Of a stretch of DNA of 64,000 nt, positions 1 through 27,641 are shown one piece after another. The DNA is taken from NCBI RefSeq assembly GCF_000150275.1, contig NW_002060943.1:148845-212844 (forward strand), read 5' to 3'. Below the pieces are notes generated by a model, which saw nothing but the letters and a program-made list of their open reading frames with translations, did no database searches and was not told the DNA's origin. The stretch comes from Trichoplax adhaerens. Its lineage: Eukaryota; Placozoa; Uniplacotomia; Trichoplacea; Trichoplacidae. The stretch's first letter is position 1. The number at the start of each line of letters is the position of its first letter. The position numbers and the translations under genes are program-made.

Positions 1-834
1 CCATTTATATAAAACCGCTAAGCTATCATTTATTTATTGATTAGATACATACAATTACAATTTAATGATTTAGTTAGGCTCTTATTCACCTGCAATGCCA
101 AGCAATAATAGGCCTTTAGCGAGTAGTCTTTTTAATTAACGTATTTTAAGAGGATGGCAATATGAATTTCTGTTAATCTAGTTCTAGATTTATTACCGTA
201 TTATATCCAGTGTAGTACCATCAAATTATACAGACCAGATAATGTAGATACAGTTGACAGTCAGTGATTGTACTAGGGTTTTCCAGACTACCATCAGAAA
301 TAATACTGTATAGTAACTCCAATATCACATAGAACATTGCTTATTCGCCATGTTTTCTCCAAATCTTCAGTAAATCACAAAAGTTTATGACCTAACCATC
401 ACAAAGAAATGGTAGTACTCCCACAAGTAATTAAGCCATTGCTATTCATGGATGAAAGTTGCTTGTTACTTCTATTATTACTCTACTGTAGAGTGTTATT
501 CGATTTTTAGAGCTAAAAAATTGAGAGAACAGCTGAGATGGCAAGATTAATTGCTGTAGTACATAATCATAGCTTCAACCTATCTAACTAGATATATTCT
601 CCCTTGGTACCGTACTATAAGCAAGGATGTCAGTAAAATGCTACATAATTATCCAAAGCACAGTGCAAAGTCTTAAACTTTATTTGATTTTGGATTTCGT
701 ACAGCAAGTTCTATATGTTTATTACAATTTGAGAGCTCTTCATGAATTGATATGTGGTATAACTTTAAAACATAAAATAGTTTTGAGCCTCATATCGTTT
801 ATATTAAGAATATAACTATTTTAATTAACTACAG
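1..834. other. No gene recognised; probable NALCN intron
   Basis: The stretch is AT-rich with stops in all frames. I searched it for the missing NALCN S1-S3 segments of domain I, which should precede the exon at 835, and found none. The simplest reading is that it lies inside a NALCN intron and that the first exons are left of the window. The only longer open frame (627-815) lacks splice context and family resemblance. Confidence 0.6.
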
Positions 835-12460
<11,626 letters not shown>

Positions 12461-14452
12461 TGACCGATGTCTATTTGACAATTTTAAAGATTTAAAATAT
12501 TGACAACTGCACTTAATACGGAGCAAACTGTAATCCTCCATGATGGGTTATATTAACTATTTTTACCATACGAAATTAACGATATCACGAAAGACTATTT
12601 ATTTATTGGTGAAATTGGATCAATAAGATTAATATTTTAGTTATATCACCTTCAAAGAATACATTAGCCACTTTAATGATTACTATAGGATTAGTAGTGA
12701 TAATTGATGTAATCAATTTTGAATGGAAATGGACAGATTTTGATACAGTTAACAATTTTCCTATTTAATACCCGACCTGTACTATATACGAAGGGCGAAA
12801 ATAACACTGAATAATGCAGCACCTTCAAAAATTTTACAACCCCTGTCAATTGTACTATTTTGATACATCTTTGCTGAACATGTTTAGTGATGCTTTATTG
12901 TAATATATTAAATTATGCTCGCAATTTCAGGATATCTATGCGTAATATGGCAGATCTGCAAGCTTTTGATGCATTAAAAATGCACGGCTTCGAAAGATTG
13001 CAAGCATAAGATGTAAACTTCTATAGTGCTCCGTTATTCGCAGAAAACGCAACTATATTTCGTTTAAAGTTTCTTTGAGCCATCTCAGTAGATCACTATC
13101 CTAACGTATAAAATACGTACGAGATACTACGTACTAGAAGTCTTTAAGAGTTTTGCGAATGACAGCATCTGAAAATACCTATCTATCTTAATGAAATGAT
13201 GAAATCGTTTGTCATAAATAACATCATTTATCATGCAACTAATATTTATATAATTTTATTTACCGCCCTTATTAAAGATTGCTTTGATTAAGCCTAATGT
13301 GGGTTACGGTGTAGTTATGTATGTATATATATTGCTTCTGAAACAATATATAAATCCACGCCCTTCGTATATGTTTATACCTGCAGTAATATTAATTCAA
13401 CGCCTTCCGTTGCTAATTTTGATGGTAAGGATGGAAGTTGAGCGACATTTGTATAATATAGTAAATGAATTCTTCATTTGCTTGGCAAGGAATCGTGTGA
13501 CCTTAGGTTCAAAGTATTAATAATATAATTCAGGAGAATTAAGTTGCATAAATATCTTCCGATTAGTTATTACGAATTCTACTTTGTATATACTCGTAAT
13601 TCATGATAAGCGTGTCTGTTCAACCAGCTAATTTCTATCTTCAAGAAATAGGATTCACAAATGCATAGACCACGACTTGTAAGAGTAATTATTAATTATT
13701 CATAGAGCTGTTCTAACCTTCTAGGTTGCATTCAAGTCCACAATTTAACCCAAAACGATACATCATAGGATCTAAAGTGATTCCAGGCTATGGTACAGAA
13801 GGAAAATAATTTATCATTCAAGAGAGAATCTTCAGCTCGATATGCAGTACAACAGTATTTAAATACTATCTCCGCGTTACATCTTTGCTTACTATAACGT
13901 AATTTTATTTTCTATAATATCACAATATCAGTTTACTAGACATTATTATACGGAATATAATAATGTTTCTATAAACCCTTTAATACATTCGATGTTACAG
14001 TAATAATTAAACGGTAGTAGTAATAACCACAATAACTTTACATATCAAATTGTGGTAAAGCTACCATTATCAATACGTGTACGAGCATGTATATCGGCAT
14101 CTGATATTTTGGGAAAGCATAAAATTTATGTAATAATACAAATATGTCATCGAAGACAGAGGTTGACAGTTGTAGTAGAGATATAATCAGAGCAACAAAT
14201 TGCAATATCAATTAACAGACAAGAGCAATAGTTACCCATATTATTCTAATTCAAATTGACTGTAACTTTTAAATTTAGTCCGAAATACCGTAAGCTGTAC
14301 GTAATCCGCCGTACCGACACATACAAGATAAACAATTCATATTATAATATTACGGCCCACCGTGCGATAGCTATAGCTTCAATGCTAAATACTGTTAATT
14401 TATTATTTATTTTTTTCAATAATATATAATATAATCAGTGATGAGTAGGTAA
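12461..14452. other. Convergent intergenic region NALCN / RFX6-like
   Basis: This is about 2 kb of AT-rich DNA between two 3' ends. It should hold the NALCN 3' UTR and the end of the RFX-like transcript. I see no supported gene. A short frame near 12945-13008 follows an acceptor-like TTTCAG but resembles nothing and has no partner exon. Confidence 0.6.
14399..14404 (-). terminator. Polyadenylation signal of the RFX6-like gene
   Basis: Read on the minus strand this is AATAAA, about 50 nt past the stop codon and followed by A/T-rich sequence with a second overlapping hexamer. The position is typical for a poly(A) signal. Transcript ends were not observed. Confidence 0.5.
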
Positions 14453-17400
14453 CTACGATGACGTTGTCGAGTCACAAAACAGTGAAGTAGGCCCAGTAGG
14501 TACTTTCTCTTTATTAGAAGGATCTTTCTTAGTATGATCTGACTTTCTCTTTTGGACACGAGCTGATAAATTTTTGACAATGTCTAATAATTTCTCTGAT
14601 TGCATACCAGATTTCGCCGGAAAAGCCGATGATTTATATCCTTTGCTACTACAGGCATTGCTATTGCCTCGAGACCGACTATGATATCGTCCTTGCACTG
14701 AGCTTTTTGATGATAATGGGTCAGATGCCAATCTCGCTTTTTTGAATGATTTATTAGTGGTGCCCCCAAAACTGTCATAGCAACAATTGCTACTATCGCG
14801 CTTAGAATAAATACTTTGGATAACGGGCAAATGCGACCATATGAAAGCATCTTTCACGGGGTTACATTTTCGAATATCACCAAAACGATCTAAAGCCAAA
14901 ACATAGTCATCTACAGAAATGCAAGGAAAGGTTTAAAAATGGCATGCAGCTAACGCCGTTACTGTAAGCAATTAGTTTACACAGTCAATTTTACACTAAT
15001 AAGTGAGTTACAACACTACTTGCAGCACGATAAAAACAACCTTTTGATGCCTTGGTAAATTGATAGTATAAACTAGATTCCAAATCATTATACCAATAAG
15101 CTTCAATAAGGTAGAGCACATATTCATGAAATAGTGTATGAAGTAAATGATACGATCCTAGATAGGAAATTATAATTGTCAGCCTTCAAAATTGTTCCTA
15201 CTATTTAATAAAATAAAGTACAATACTATATGTTGCGTGATTTGCTGTATCATTCAAGACCTTACCAAAACTTCCAGCACTACGAAGAGTAAAATCTCGA
15301 ATGACTAAGGATGATATAAAAGACCAAGTCAAAATAAATTCTTCTGCAGCTTTCTTTATTACTTTTCGATCATTGGATTTCTATAATGTTAACCCAAAAA
15401 TACGAGTATAAATAAGATGATTAAATTGTTGTAATTACTACATTTTACGACACGACAGAAGAACTTTCTCAATATCCTACACATTTTTACCGAGAAAACA
15501 CAATCATTGACAATAGCGCTTAGCCAACTGATATATTCTTCGATTGCTGCACGCTTCGATAATAAATCTTTAAATATATGCAAGTCTACATAAAATGCCA
15601 TTAATCGAATAATTAGTCTACGAAATAGTAATAATCTGGTTATTGAATTAGATATTGGCTGTTGCAACAGTAAAGCTTACTTTTTCCAATAGCTACAGCC
15701 ATTATATCTGTCTTATCATGAGAATACATCCATATTGTCTCAAAAATAACTCTTTGTTCGTCAACTATTTCCCAATCCGCTATCATACTTTCTAACACTG
15801 AAGCAGTGCCAAGTTCGTTACGAGCCGCCTAAAATAAAAAATTTAGATCATATCGTACCTTACCGTACAGTTACTGTACCGGAACTAGTTAAAACAATAG
15901 CAGCGTTTCTATATCAACACGATGTTAGTGATACTACCAACCTGAGCCAAGTGAGCTAATGAAGTTAACCGATGTAGTGACTTGCTAAATGTATAAGCAA
16001 CTAGTAGTAAAAGCCAATAAACAACGTAAGTATGTTGGGCTAAACTTGTATGCAGCCAAAAATTTAATTTACTATAGTTTAATGAATACAGGACTTTACG
16101 AACAGTCAATTTCTTCTAGACTATATATAGACAAGACAATTATGCTGACAATCTTGACATACCGTTTGTCTTGCAATCAATTAAATATTGGGGCGCATAT
16201 CCACTTAAACCGGACACAATCCAATCCTCAAGTTGATGCGCAAAATTTCTTATGGCCCGCGTCAGACTAATTTATCGAAATAAGTTAGTACGATATTTTT
16301 ATAATTATCAATTAATAACACCACCGTACGGTAGAATATTTAATTTAAGCCAGCATTTCATTATTTCTTAAACCTGACGGCAATCGCATCTAACGTTCCA
16401 GGAACTAAAATATGACCAATACTCTATATAACAGTAATCGCTCATCATTATTATTAAAGTTTTATCGTAGTAAAGTGATTACATAAAATGTTCTTACTTT
16501 ATACAAAATCATATCACAAATACATATGAGATCACTTGCTGGTGGACAGTGTAAAACATCTGTCATTTGCGGAGGCAAATCGTGCCAAAAATGAGAAATA
16601 ATCTCTTGAATCTGCAGTTTTATTGCAATAAAACTTACATCAGTAAAGACGGACTACTAAAAAAATTAATCTACAGTATATTTACAGCAAAACTTGACCT
16701 GATACTATAATACTTTTCTTGGTATCAATTACATTTATATTTTAATTTAAAAGCCGGTACGAAATATCTTACTTGTCTAAGATTGCCACACACCACGGTA
16801 TCCAATAATTTATGGCAGTGCGCTCGATACAATATAAAGAAGGTTTCAATCTATAGCAAATAAGAAAGAAATTAAGATTTATAGCGACTATGAATAAATA
16901 GGATGATCTCGCTCTTACCTTATCTCGAATCTCCAAATCTGGTAAATTTAAATCACCAGCATTAGGGAATTCAGGAAGCATAGCATCATGACTACGTACT
17001 ACATCATCTATGACAGATTTGGGCAAAACTAGTAGTCCTTCAGCCTAATAATAAATTGATAATATTAAATACCTAAATGGAACGCTTTTGTCAGTAAGGA
17101 AACTATTCGCTGCATAATATTCTATATAGATCAACTTACCGAAGGATCATCATTTAACTGGTCGTTGAATCTGATTGACATGTATGACGTATAGATAAAG
17201 TAAGTTTTACGTGACAACATGATATCATTGATATACGATAAAAGTCTTAAGTTAGATCGTTAATTTAAATATTAGACCTTGTATTGTGTTTAACACTAAT
17301 TTTTCTAAAGTAGCTATGGAAATTTGATGTTGATTTCGGCCCAATTCCGTAGTAATGATATCTATGATAGCAATATAACTAGAAAATGAGTAAACTTAAA

Positions 17401-20400
17401 TTTTGTAAGATCTTTCAGCGATATTTGACAATCCGTAAAATCTTTTGCCAAAAAATAATAAAGTTAAATTTTAAACTACCGAATAGTCCGTAAGTTCATA
17501 AAGAAAGGTGTGATTTCAATAACGGAAAAAAAATTTATAAACCTGACAACAATTTCAAATTATTTAACTATTGGTGCTAATAATGTCGTCCAGAGAAGCA
17601 AGAAATAGAATGAGATTGTAGGAGCAATATATCACAGCATACGAAACTTTACACCCTGGAAGTGTGCGAGCAGTACATAAACAATACACCTGGGCACATT
17701 TGGTTTTACTACAACGTAACATCAAATATTATTTTCTTAATAAGCACTATAGCAAGCAATGATTACGAACACATAAGTTTTAATTTGTAGTTTACCCATA
17801 TTGCCGTATTAACTGATCCCCTGCCACATTTACCTAACCGTTAGATGATTATGTGCAAATAAATGAAATACAGTACGAAACTACTACCCTTGTCGAGTTC
17901 ATGCAAGCAATGGCACAATTAATACATTAATAGCACAATGCTATTATAAATCCAATATAAAAGTATTATAATCGTATTAATTCATTACAAAGCTTCAATA
18001 TTGTATTAAAATTATCTAACTCACAATTCTGTATCCATTATCTAATTAAAATTAATAAGCATTAAAGTGATACTTGATGAGTAAAATTACAGATATGCTA
18101 ACACCTCTATCATACCTTCTGTTTAACAGATTATCATTGTTACCGGTATCACAATAAGTCCATAAATATTCTTAAAAAGAATACAGTTACTTAATTTTAT
18201 AATCAATTACGTGAGCCTATTCCTTACTTTGATTGCCCACGTTGCCCCAATCTTCTATTTTTGACCTGTGGATATATCCGACGTATGATCTAAAGTGCGA
18301 GATATGGTAATTTTAATGTAAATAGAAATAAAAATGAGTATAACTACTCATCAGCATATACTAAAATTATGCCATTTCTGGCAGTCCATATCATTTCTAA
18401 TGAATTTCTGAAGAATTAAATATTGAAATATTCACAATTTCATCGCTGAATAAGAATTTCGCACTTTGCACTACACGCTTAAAATTTTTGCATTTTAACG
18501 AAAATTGAGCAGATGCATATCACTAAAATCAATCAACTTTTCATATTTCTATCAGTAAGTTGTGATCCCGATAATACAGTATCGTTAAGTTTCGGTGCAA
18601 ATTGATTCAAATGTATCAGTCCAAAAAGGTAACAAACGGTAAGATATAATTGATATCAGAAATAAATTATGATCTAATATTAAGATCACAGCTAAATTAA
18701 TTTTAGAAGATTTTCAGATGATTGTTACACGTGTTTAAATAGCAAGAAAGAAGGTATTTGTACGCCATATGTGCTCATTTCAAGAATTAGTACACGAAGC
18801 ATGTCTATCTATTGTAGTAATTCTAAATACGGTGCAATGTAAGCAAATAGTCAACTATTCTGATTAAAGGTGAGAACTAATCGATCATTAGTGATATACC
18901 ATTCTGCTAAAAATTGACCTATCCATAGTGACTTAAATTAAAAACCGACTTTATAACTACAATTAATTTTTGCAGAATAAGATACAACGAAGCTAAAATA
19001 GAAGATCTCCGATTATTTTATGAACACAACTTTTCAAACGGGTGAATGATCAGTGATTGTAGTAATTGATCTGCTACTTACTTTTCCAAAACTTGCAGCA
19101 TTAGCAGAAGTTAGGTCATTCTTTTGACAAAAATCCAAGTAATGATTGTAGATTGCACTACGCGCCAAGCTTACGCCATCTGCTACTTCGTAATTTTCCA
19201 TTAGCCTAATTATTGAATTATATACCAGTAACTTGTTAGTCGTCATTATGAGACAGAATGAGCATCAAAAAATCCTAGCAGGTGATTCAGTATAGCAATT
19301 CAACGCCTTCCATCACACAATCCAGTATACAGCTAATTTATGAGATGACCACAGTGTTTCTAATACTGATTACGTCATGTAACTAGCAAAGCATGTCAAA
19401 AATTGTCACTTTCTCCATTGCTGAGTGCACGGCACTTTATACCAATATGATAGAGTTATATTTTCATAGGATACTATGCGTACGACGAATCTACTTCGAG
19501 TGAATACGTAATTATCTCGAATAATTGCAGGCTTCGCTACTTACCACTTAGCTGTTACAGGGCATAATAGTTTATTTGACATTGGAGACTGATCTGCATC
19601 ACCGGTTGGCGAATCTAAATACACAATTACGTATCAAATAAAATTGTTCAAAAACGGAAGTTTTAATTTAATGTTACTATGTAGTCCAACGAATTTGGTG
19701 ATTCATTAAGCATTAGCGAATCATAATCTATTATTACATGCCACGGATACGATAATAAATACTAGAAAAAAATTGAATTTTTTAACCATTATTAAAATTA
19801 CAAAGTATCTAAGCCAGTAATTTACGGGATATAAGCGGATAACAAATCAGCAATCACCCGATTATATGCGATTGTATATCAATTATATGACAGTAATTGG
19901 AACGGAGATTTACTCTTCTTATATAATCTTAAAAACTATAATCATCTATGCTGATGATGCTGCAATAAATCTATTCCTTTAATGCCATTAGTATGATATT
20001 AGTTATTGAGAAATGGCAATTATTTCTCTATCTAAAGCTATAGAAGGCTAAAGCATAATTTATATGTAATTATTAGGTAGACCTTTTCTCTCATTCTTGT
20101 AGCAATCTACTATACATTGTGCAATATGTCCAATCTAGCTACTCTGCTGATAAATTTTCACATACTAGGTAGGATTGGATATTTGGAGCGTTATATCTGT
20201 GCTTGATTGTCAGTAGTATAATGCCTACTGCTAAGAAATTAAATTATTATGTTACTTTATAACCTGTGCCATAAGACTACTTGAAGGGCAAATTGTCTCT
20301 TTCCGTATTAGCTTATTTATAAAAATGAACTAACTGAATTTTTACTTGTGCCAATTTGGCACGAGGCCGCGATAAGTTGGCTCATGGCAGCCACTTACTC

Positions 20401-22044
20401 ATCTATAATATCAGGTATTTAGAAAGTAAACTTTCTTTGTACTTATCCTAATTTAAAATTATTTAAAGCATAGCACTACTGACATGAGATTTTACTTCCT
20501 GTGGTATCTACTCGTGTATCTAAATTAGCTAGCTAACCGATTAAATTACATATTATACATCAGGCTTAGGTTTACATATCTGGAGTGAGGTATCAGTGAG
20601 CTCTTTGGTCATCTATGGCCTGGGCGCTAATAAGAATCCTGTCCTCTTGAAGTAATCTGAGTTATGTTAGCTCGTCTGATGATTAAACATCTAAATCTTT
20701 CATAAACGGCAGAGATCAAACTGCATCTGCATGTTATTAATATAATGTCAACGATTCAGTTATTGAGTAATTATACATTGTTTCAATTATAGCTATCTAA
20801 GACCTACGATTGCTGCTAACAGATCTTTTCCTCTTGCAGTAATTATGGAAAAGCTAATCTACTGATTCAATTTGTGCATATATATCTTTTACAAAAAGAG
20901 TAATGTATGCATGCTTCTCTGCTTGTTAACAGTAGAAAAATTGTTCATTCTTGTCCTATTATATTCCAGTTAGGTTGTAGAGGAAACCTTGCATAAGCTG
21001 TAATCCATCAGTTAAGCAAGCAATTGCACTGATGCGAATGGTATTACAGCTTAACTCTCACATTCACGAGCGCTGAATAATTATTTGTATACCAGTACTG
21101 TGATATGAAGTGTGAAGGAATTTCACTTTCCAGTCTGAAAACAATTTAAAACTGATGATGTCACAGCTTTTACACGAACATTTTTAATAATAAATGTTGA
21201 AAGTTAATCTATCGATTTCAGTAGTTCTCCACTCTACCTATCCCAAGCAGAATAGTATACGTTTGCTATTAGCAAAAGCCGAAGATTTGATCCCGTTAAG
21301 CATATTATCCGTTGACAGGACATCGATATTAACGTAGTAAGCAACTAGTCAATGGTATGTTTTTTTTCAACCCCTTATTCATGGACTGAAATAAGCTGCT
21401 ATCGCAAGTGGACATGACCAGCGTTCTATCCTACAACCGATTATCTGCTTCTACAGCCTATACTTTATATCGATGTATACGTATATCTCTAAAGTATCTG
21501 CTTGAATGAATGATAATCTTGCTATGACTATAGATCTCATTTTATCAACTCGGATAAATAGTTTAATCGTTATCATCTACCAATGGTATATAAATCAAAA
21601 TGGCCTACCGACCATACTTGCATTCAATGTATAAAAACACATACCAATTGCAAGCGATTAAATTGACTATTAAATTACCTTCTTCGCTCCTTTGCTTGAG
21701 AATAGAATAGGCTGAACTAGAGCGATATTCTTTATGGCCATCAGGAATTAAATTTAAGATTGGCCAAGTAACCACGGGTGTCGCTGGCATCGCATGATGG
21801 CTACTCTTACTGATTACTACAGCAGGCAAATAACAGTTACCATGGCATCTTGATGAAAGTATTTTCAACCATACTACAACGTGTCTTAAGTACTATCCTT
21901 ACCAGTCGTTTCCTTCATCGCCTCCTTATTGCTATCCCATGTCGTCGTATCCTGGCTGGAAACAATCTCTCTACTGTGACTAGGAGTCAAATTTTTGTCG
22001 AATTCAGCTGATTGAGATACAGGCATTTCTTGAACATCCGACAT
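14453..22044 (-). CDS. RFX6: RFX6/RFX4-type winged-helix transcription factor
   Basis: This is a nuclear DNA-binding protein that recognises X-box motifs. In vertebrates RFX6 directs pancreatic endocrine differentiation and RFX4 acts in brain and ciliated cells. The model has 18 exons, 2115 coding bases and about 704 residues, starting with MSDVQEMPV. The RFX DNA-binding domain is complete, with [35 protein letters not shown] and YHYYGIG. After it come LLPEFPN-type and DLNLP motifs, the RFX B/C region ([30 protein letters not shown]) and the dimerisation region ending [19 protein letters not shown]. The sequence around [23 protein letters not shown] and the ADWE block is closer to RFX6 than to RFX4 as I recall them. 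Orthology to the RFX4/6 group is strong; the exact member is less sure. The tail beyond the dimerisation domain is low-complexity, rich in Ser and Lys. Confidence 0.9.
14453..22044 (-). other. RFX6: RFX6-like exon map
   Basis: In transcription order: 22044-21903, 21816-21679, 19614-19545, 19205-19082, 18289-18228, 17361-17278, 17170-17140, 17044-16919, 16850-16773, 16611-16498, 16423-16374, 16266-16163, 16000-15942, 15828-15681, 15585-15491, 15380-15266, 15157-15041, 14910-14453. The DNA-binding domain is split over the third to sixth exons. The 31-nt exon at 17140 is supported by phase and by its RF motif. The exon at 15041-15157 has a weak donor (GTTGTT) but carries the conserved end of the dimerisation region. 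Introns of about 2.1 kb and 340 bp flank the third exon. Confidence 0.8.
20994..21053. repeat. Perfect 11-bp inverted repeat in RFX6-like intron 2
   Basis: The arms TAAGCTGTAAT (20994-21004) and ATTACAGCTTA (21043-21053) are exact reverse complements. Inside them CATCAGT and ACTGATG also pair, giving a nested stem-loop of about 60 nt. It lies in the 1.9-kb intron between the second and third exons. It could be the remnant of a small inverted-repeat element; nothing shows that it is expressed. Confidence 0.45.
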
Positions 22045-22180
22045 AGCTGATCTGGTTTGCAATATCGACAGTCAATCACCTTCAAAATAAATGTCAGCTT
22101 TTAAGCGCCATACCAATGATAACAACAACCCCATTTAATACACCTATACTCGACAAGCTTAATCCTATCTTATACCACAA

Positions 22181-22423
22181 CTACAACAACAATAATGATG
22201 GTAGATTTCTTCTAAACTGTGATATGGCGTAGACGATGAAAAATAAATGAGTCCAAAGTAACAAAAAAGGCCAAAACAAAACATCAACTATGCGCCCAAT
22301 CGACAACAAGTGGATCAAAAACATTCGGACAATACTCTGCGCTTGCAAGCGGAATATACCATCAATATCAAGATAAAGCAAGAAAGAAAGTGCAATAACC
22401 AATATAATAACAAGAATTAACAT
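22181..22423 (-). CDS. Possible small membrane protein, unassigned
   Basis: An 80-codon ATG frame. The first 18 residues are strongly hydrophobic (LILVIILVIALSFLLYL), and a second hydrophobic segment (VLFWPFLLLWTHLFFIVYA) precedes a basic end with RRN. A two-pass membrane peptide is possible. Against it, the frame sits only 137 bp upstream of the RFX6-like start codon on the same strand, so it could simply be 5' UTR or promoter sequence, and I recognise no family. Confidence 0.2.
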   Translation of the reverse strand: MLILVIILVIALSFLLYLDIDGIFRLQAQSIVRMFLIHLLSIGRIVDVLFWPFLLLWTHLFFIVYAISQFRRNLPSLLLL

Positions 22424-24483
22424 GAATTATGTCATAGCTACTCTAGGATTGAATAAGGAAATGGAAAACCTTGAGATCGCGCCTACAATCCAACTTTCCA
22501 AGAGCAATACCAGGCAGCAAATGGCGGACAACTTTTCTAGTCATCAATAATTTGCGTAGAAGGGGCGGAAAAAATCCTCTCGGCGATACTGAACGGTAGT
22601 GGATGATGGGCAGTTTACGCACTTGTCGTCCTTGAAAATCTATTGGATATTTTCTCACCTTTTCCTAGTCTACTATCTATGACGCTGAGCCATGTATGAG
22701 ATAGTACCCTTATGGTATGGCCGGGCTATTTTTGAAATACCGGGAAACGATATGCATAATTAATGAGGCCATTCGACCCCCTACGGTCGTCTTATGCAAT
22801 AGTATAGAATATCTACTCCAACCTAAAGCGCTATACTATATTTACTATCAGATTTCATAAATGGCCGCTTGCTTATCCTAACAAAACATTTAGCATTTAG
22901 CGGCATTTAGCGGCAATTTAGCCGCAATCCTATATTATATATATCAGCTTTCCTCGATTAAAACTTACTTAGTGGCTAAAAGTTGGATGGGAGCTGCAGT
23001 CAGTTTAGTAATCACGTTGTATTACTCTCGGATAGTGCAATCAGAGAATTGCAACTGTAGAGTTATTGCTCAGCAATAACCGATATCGAGATAGTATTAA
23101 TAATATTAATATTGATAGAAGTAAGGATAGAAATGCGTGAGGTAATATCCAGGTTTGCATCATTTTTCAACAATAACGACTAGGTGTTGACCTATCATTT
23201 GCAACCATAACATGTTAATAATACTGTATAACTGAAAATAATTTTTGTTACTGACAGCTATCGCATATAAAGCTGAAAATAAATTATACCTATAGTTTGA
23301 TGAGTATAGACGCAATTATATATCGTACGTGCATATGTCTATGCGGGTAATGTTACTGTAGGTTAGTTCGATATTCTACGTCAAACGGATCAAATGTTGA
23401 TTTAACGCATAACTAATCGATAGATACTTTCCAAAAATTAGTAAATGCATCTGTAATGAGTATAAACTCATTTATGGCAAATATACTTTAAGTTGCATCG
23501 ACACATTGCACCACCATGGCTCTGCTTGATTATAATACGTACGAGTATAATTGTAATCATAACATACTAATGCATTATCAGTGTTTTTAATCAAGCCCTA
23601 TATTAGCTAGAGACTACAAATAATTAATTTATGCTACTTTCGGTAAGCTTAGCATACCATACCGTGTATCCGTACGGCGTATACTCCAACAAGAGGATAA
23701 TAAATGAATAAAGAATAGACTTTTAATTGGCAGAAAATGAACGTTCTACATACGAGTATATATCTTCGCGGCCTTATTTCATCAACGATTTGAATAAGCA
23801 AAACCCCACGTAGATTTCCTACGAATGATAGAGTAGCATACAAAAATAGCTGCTTATCGTAATAAATAGATGGAAAGCCCTTATCCACTATTCACACACA
23901 TGATACAAGCATCTTACAGCCCGTACGCTCGCTTGCATGAAGTGAGCTGACATAGTGAATTTGTAACTGTAGGAGGAGACAGGAATCACTGCGACATTAT
24001 GCCAAAGCATTTCGGTATATGAAGAAGAACTTGATTTTACTCCCTCCCTCTTATTACACGATATGCTTATATATACGTCAAATGTATTCCGTTTCAAAGT
24101 CTAACAAGATCACTGATATGGAGGCAAGATTGTTGCAAAATTAATATGGATGCTTGCATTAGAACGATGTATTCAGAATTGAGAAAATACTTTATTACAC
24201 CAACGATCAAACATTAAGGAACTGTATTCAATCATGCAAATAGGAATAAAATTAAGAAACAGTAAAACTACAATTTTAAGTACCATAAACTTATATCCGG
24301 CCAAACAGGAAAGATAGCTGCTACTGACCGTAATAATATACTGTTGCTTGAGCTGTATAGAGCATCGAGTAGTTACGGGGATTATACGTTACTCCAAGCT
24401 AATCTTCAACCTACAGTATATCTACAAGCATCTCATAAGCAAGTGCTGATATGACGAAAGAGTATTTATTATGATGCCTGCAA

Positions 24484-24519
24484 TATACATATATATATAT
24501 ATATATACTGTATATATAC
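24484..24519. repeat. TA dinucleotide microsatellite
   Basis: Alternating AT/TA run of about 35 bp, interrupted once by CTG. Confidence 0.9.
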
Positions 24520-25145
24520 CTTATAACTGGTGCAAACTAACTAACTGCAAACACCCATACCTATATTACATACAAAGTGAAAAAAAACAATACTAATACA
24601 CAGCAACTTTCTGAACTGAAATAATAATGTCACCATAATATTATTCTGGGTAATTAGAAATTACATATGACATATACATCGATAAAAATGAATAATAATA
24701 TAATTAATATCTAACATATCATGCATGTTTAATGCTAAAAACTGTCCTATGAGTGAGTGACTATAGATCAGAATTACTCATCCACATAATCTCATGGTAG
24801 AACACTAATCCGGAAGAAAATTAAAAGCAAACTCTAACGACTAATAAATTCACTGCTCTATTCAACATATCAGTGTAAGTATAAAAGGTTATCTAATAAT
24901 ATAATATACATAAGTTAAACCTTACGATTATGCGCTAGTGAATATTCAGTTTTGTTTGATATGAGAACTGTCAAAACTTCCATTCGTTAATGACATACAC
25001 GTAGCAATATACTGGCATATTTCATTCATCGAAAATGATATATATACTAAAAAATATCCAACGTATACATAGCGATACAATTCTACGAGTTTCAACTCGT
25101 ATACCAATATTCAATGGTATATTTATGTGATATATCTAATAGACC

Positions 25146-27378
<2,233 letters not shown>

Positions 27379-27620
27379 GCTTGAGGAAACGATGGCGTAG
27401 CACGCAGTCTTGAGCGATTTGCAGTTTTGATGTTTGCAGAGTTGCAGAACGAATTGATGATGGGAAGCAATGTTGTCCACTGACTATTCCACTATATCCA
27501 TAAAGAGTTAATAGAAAAAGCTGTTTTTCTCTGACCTCTATGGTACAGTATACAGTAGGACCGTATTACCAGGTTGCACAGCTTACTGATTGGTTGTTTC
27601 CGGCCGGTATCAATACGTAC

Positions 27621-27641
27621 GGTACAGTACAGTACTGTACC
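27621..27641. repeat. GTAC-rich palindrome
   Basis: The arms GGTACAGTAC and GTACTGTACC are perfect reverse complements around a single A. The block continues as further CTGTAC/GTACAG units to about 27712. It lies midway between two divergent genes and could be a binding-site array or simple sequence. Confidence 0.7.

Larger units (their letters stand above)
22045..25145. other. Intergenic region upstream of the RFX6-like gene
   Basis: About 3.1 kb between the RFX-like start and the acetyltransferase stop, both genes being on the minus strand. The right end must include the acetyltransferase 3' UTR and the left end the RFX promoter. No family member is recognisable. It contains two unassigned minus-strand open frames near 22181-22658, short CATTTAGCGG repeats near 22890-22920 and a TA microsatellite. 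Confidence 0.6.

Noticed and set aside
12945-13008. Short frame after TTTCAG ending in a stop, possible extra last exon of NALCN
   Set aside because: The exon ending at 12460 already gives the conserved KWW..QL tail, and the short frame has no NALCN similarity.
22443-22658. Minus-strand 71-codon basic frame upstream of the RFX6-like gene
   Set aside because: It has no recognisable domain, splice partner or family, and lies in the probable promoter region.
27379-27480. Upstream in-frame ATG for the acetyltransferase
   Set aside because: The extra 34 residues are not found in the SAT family, whose N-terminus aligns from the ATG at 27378.
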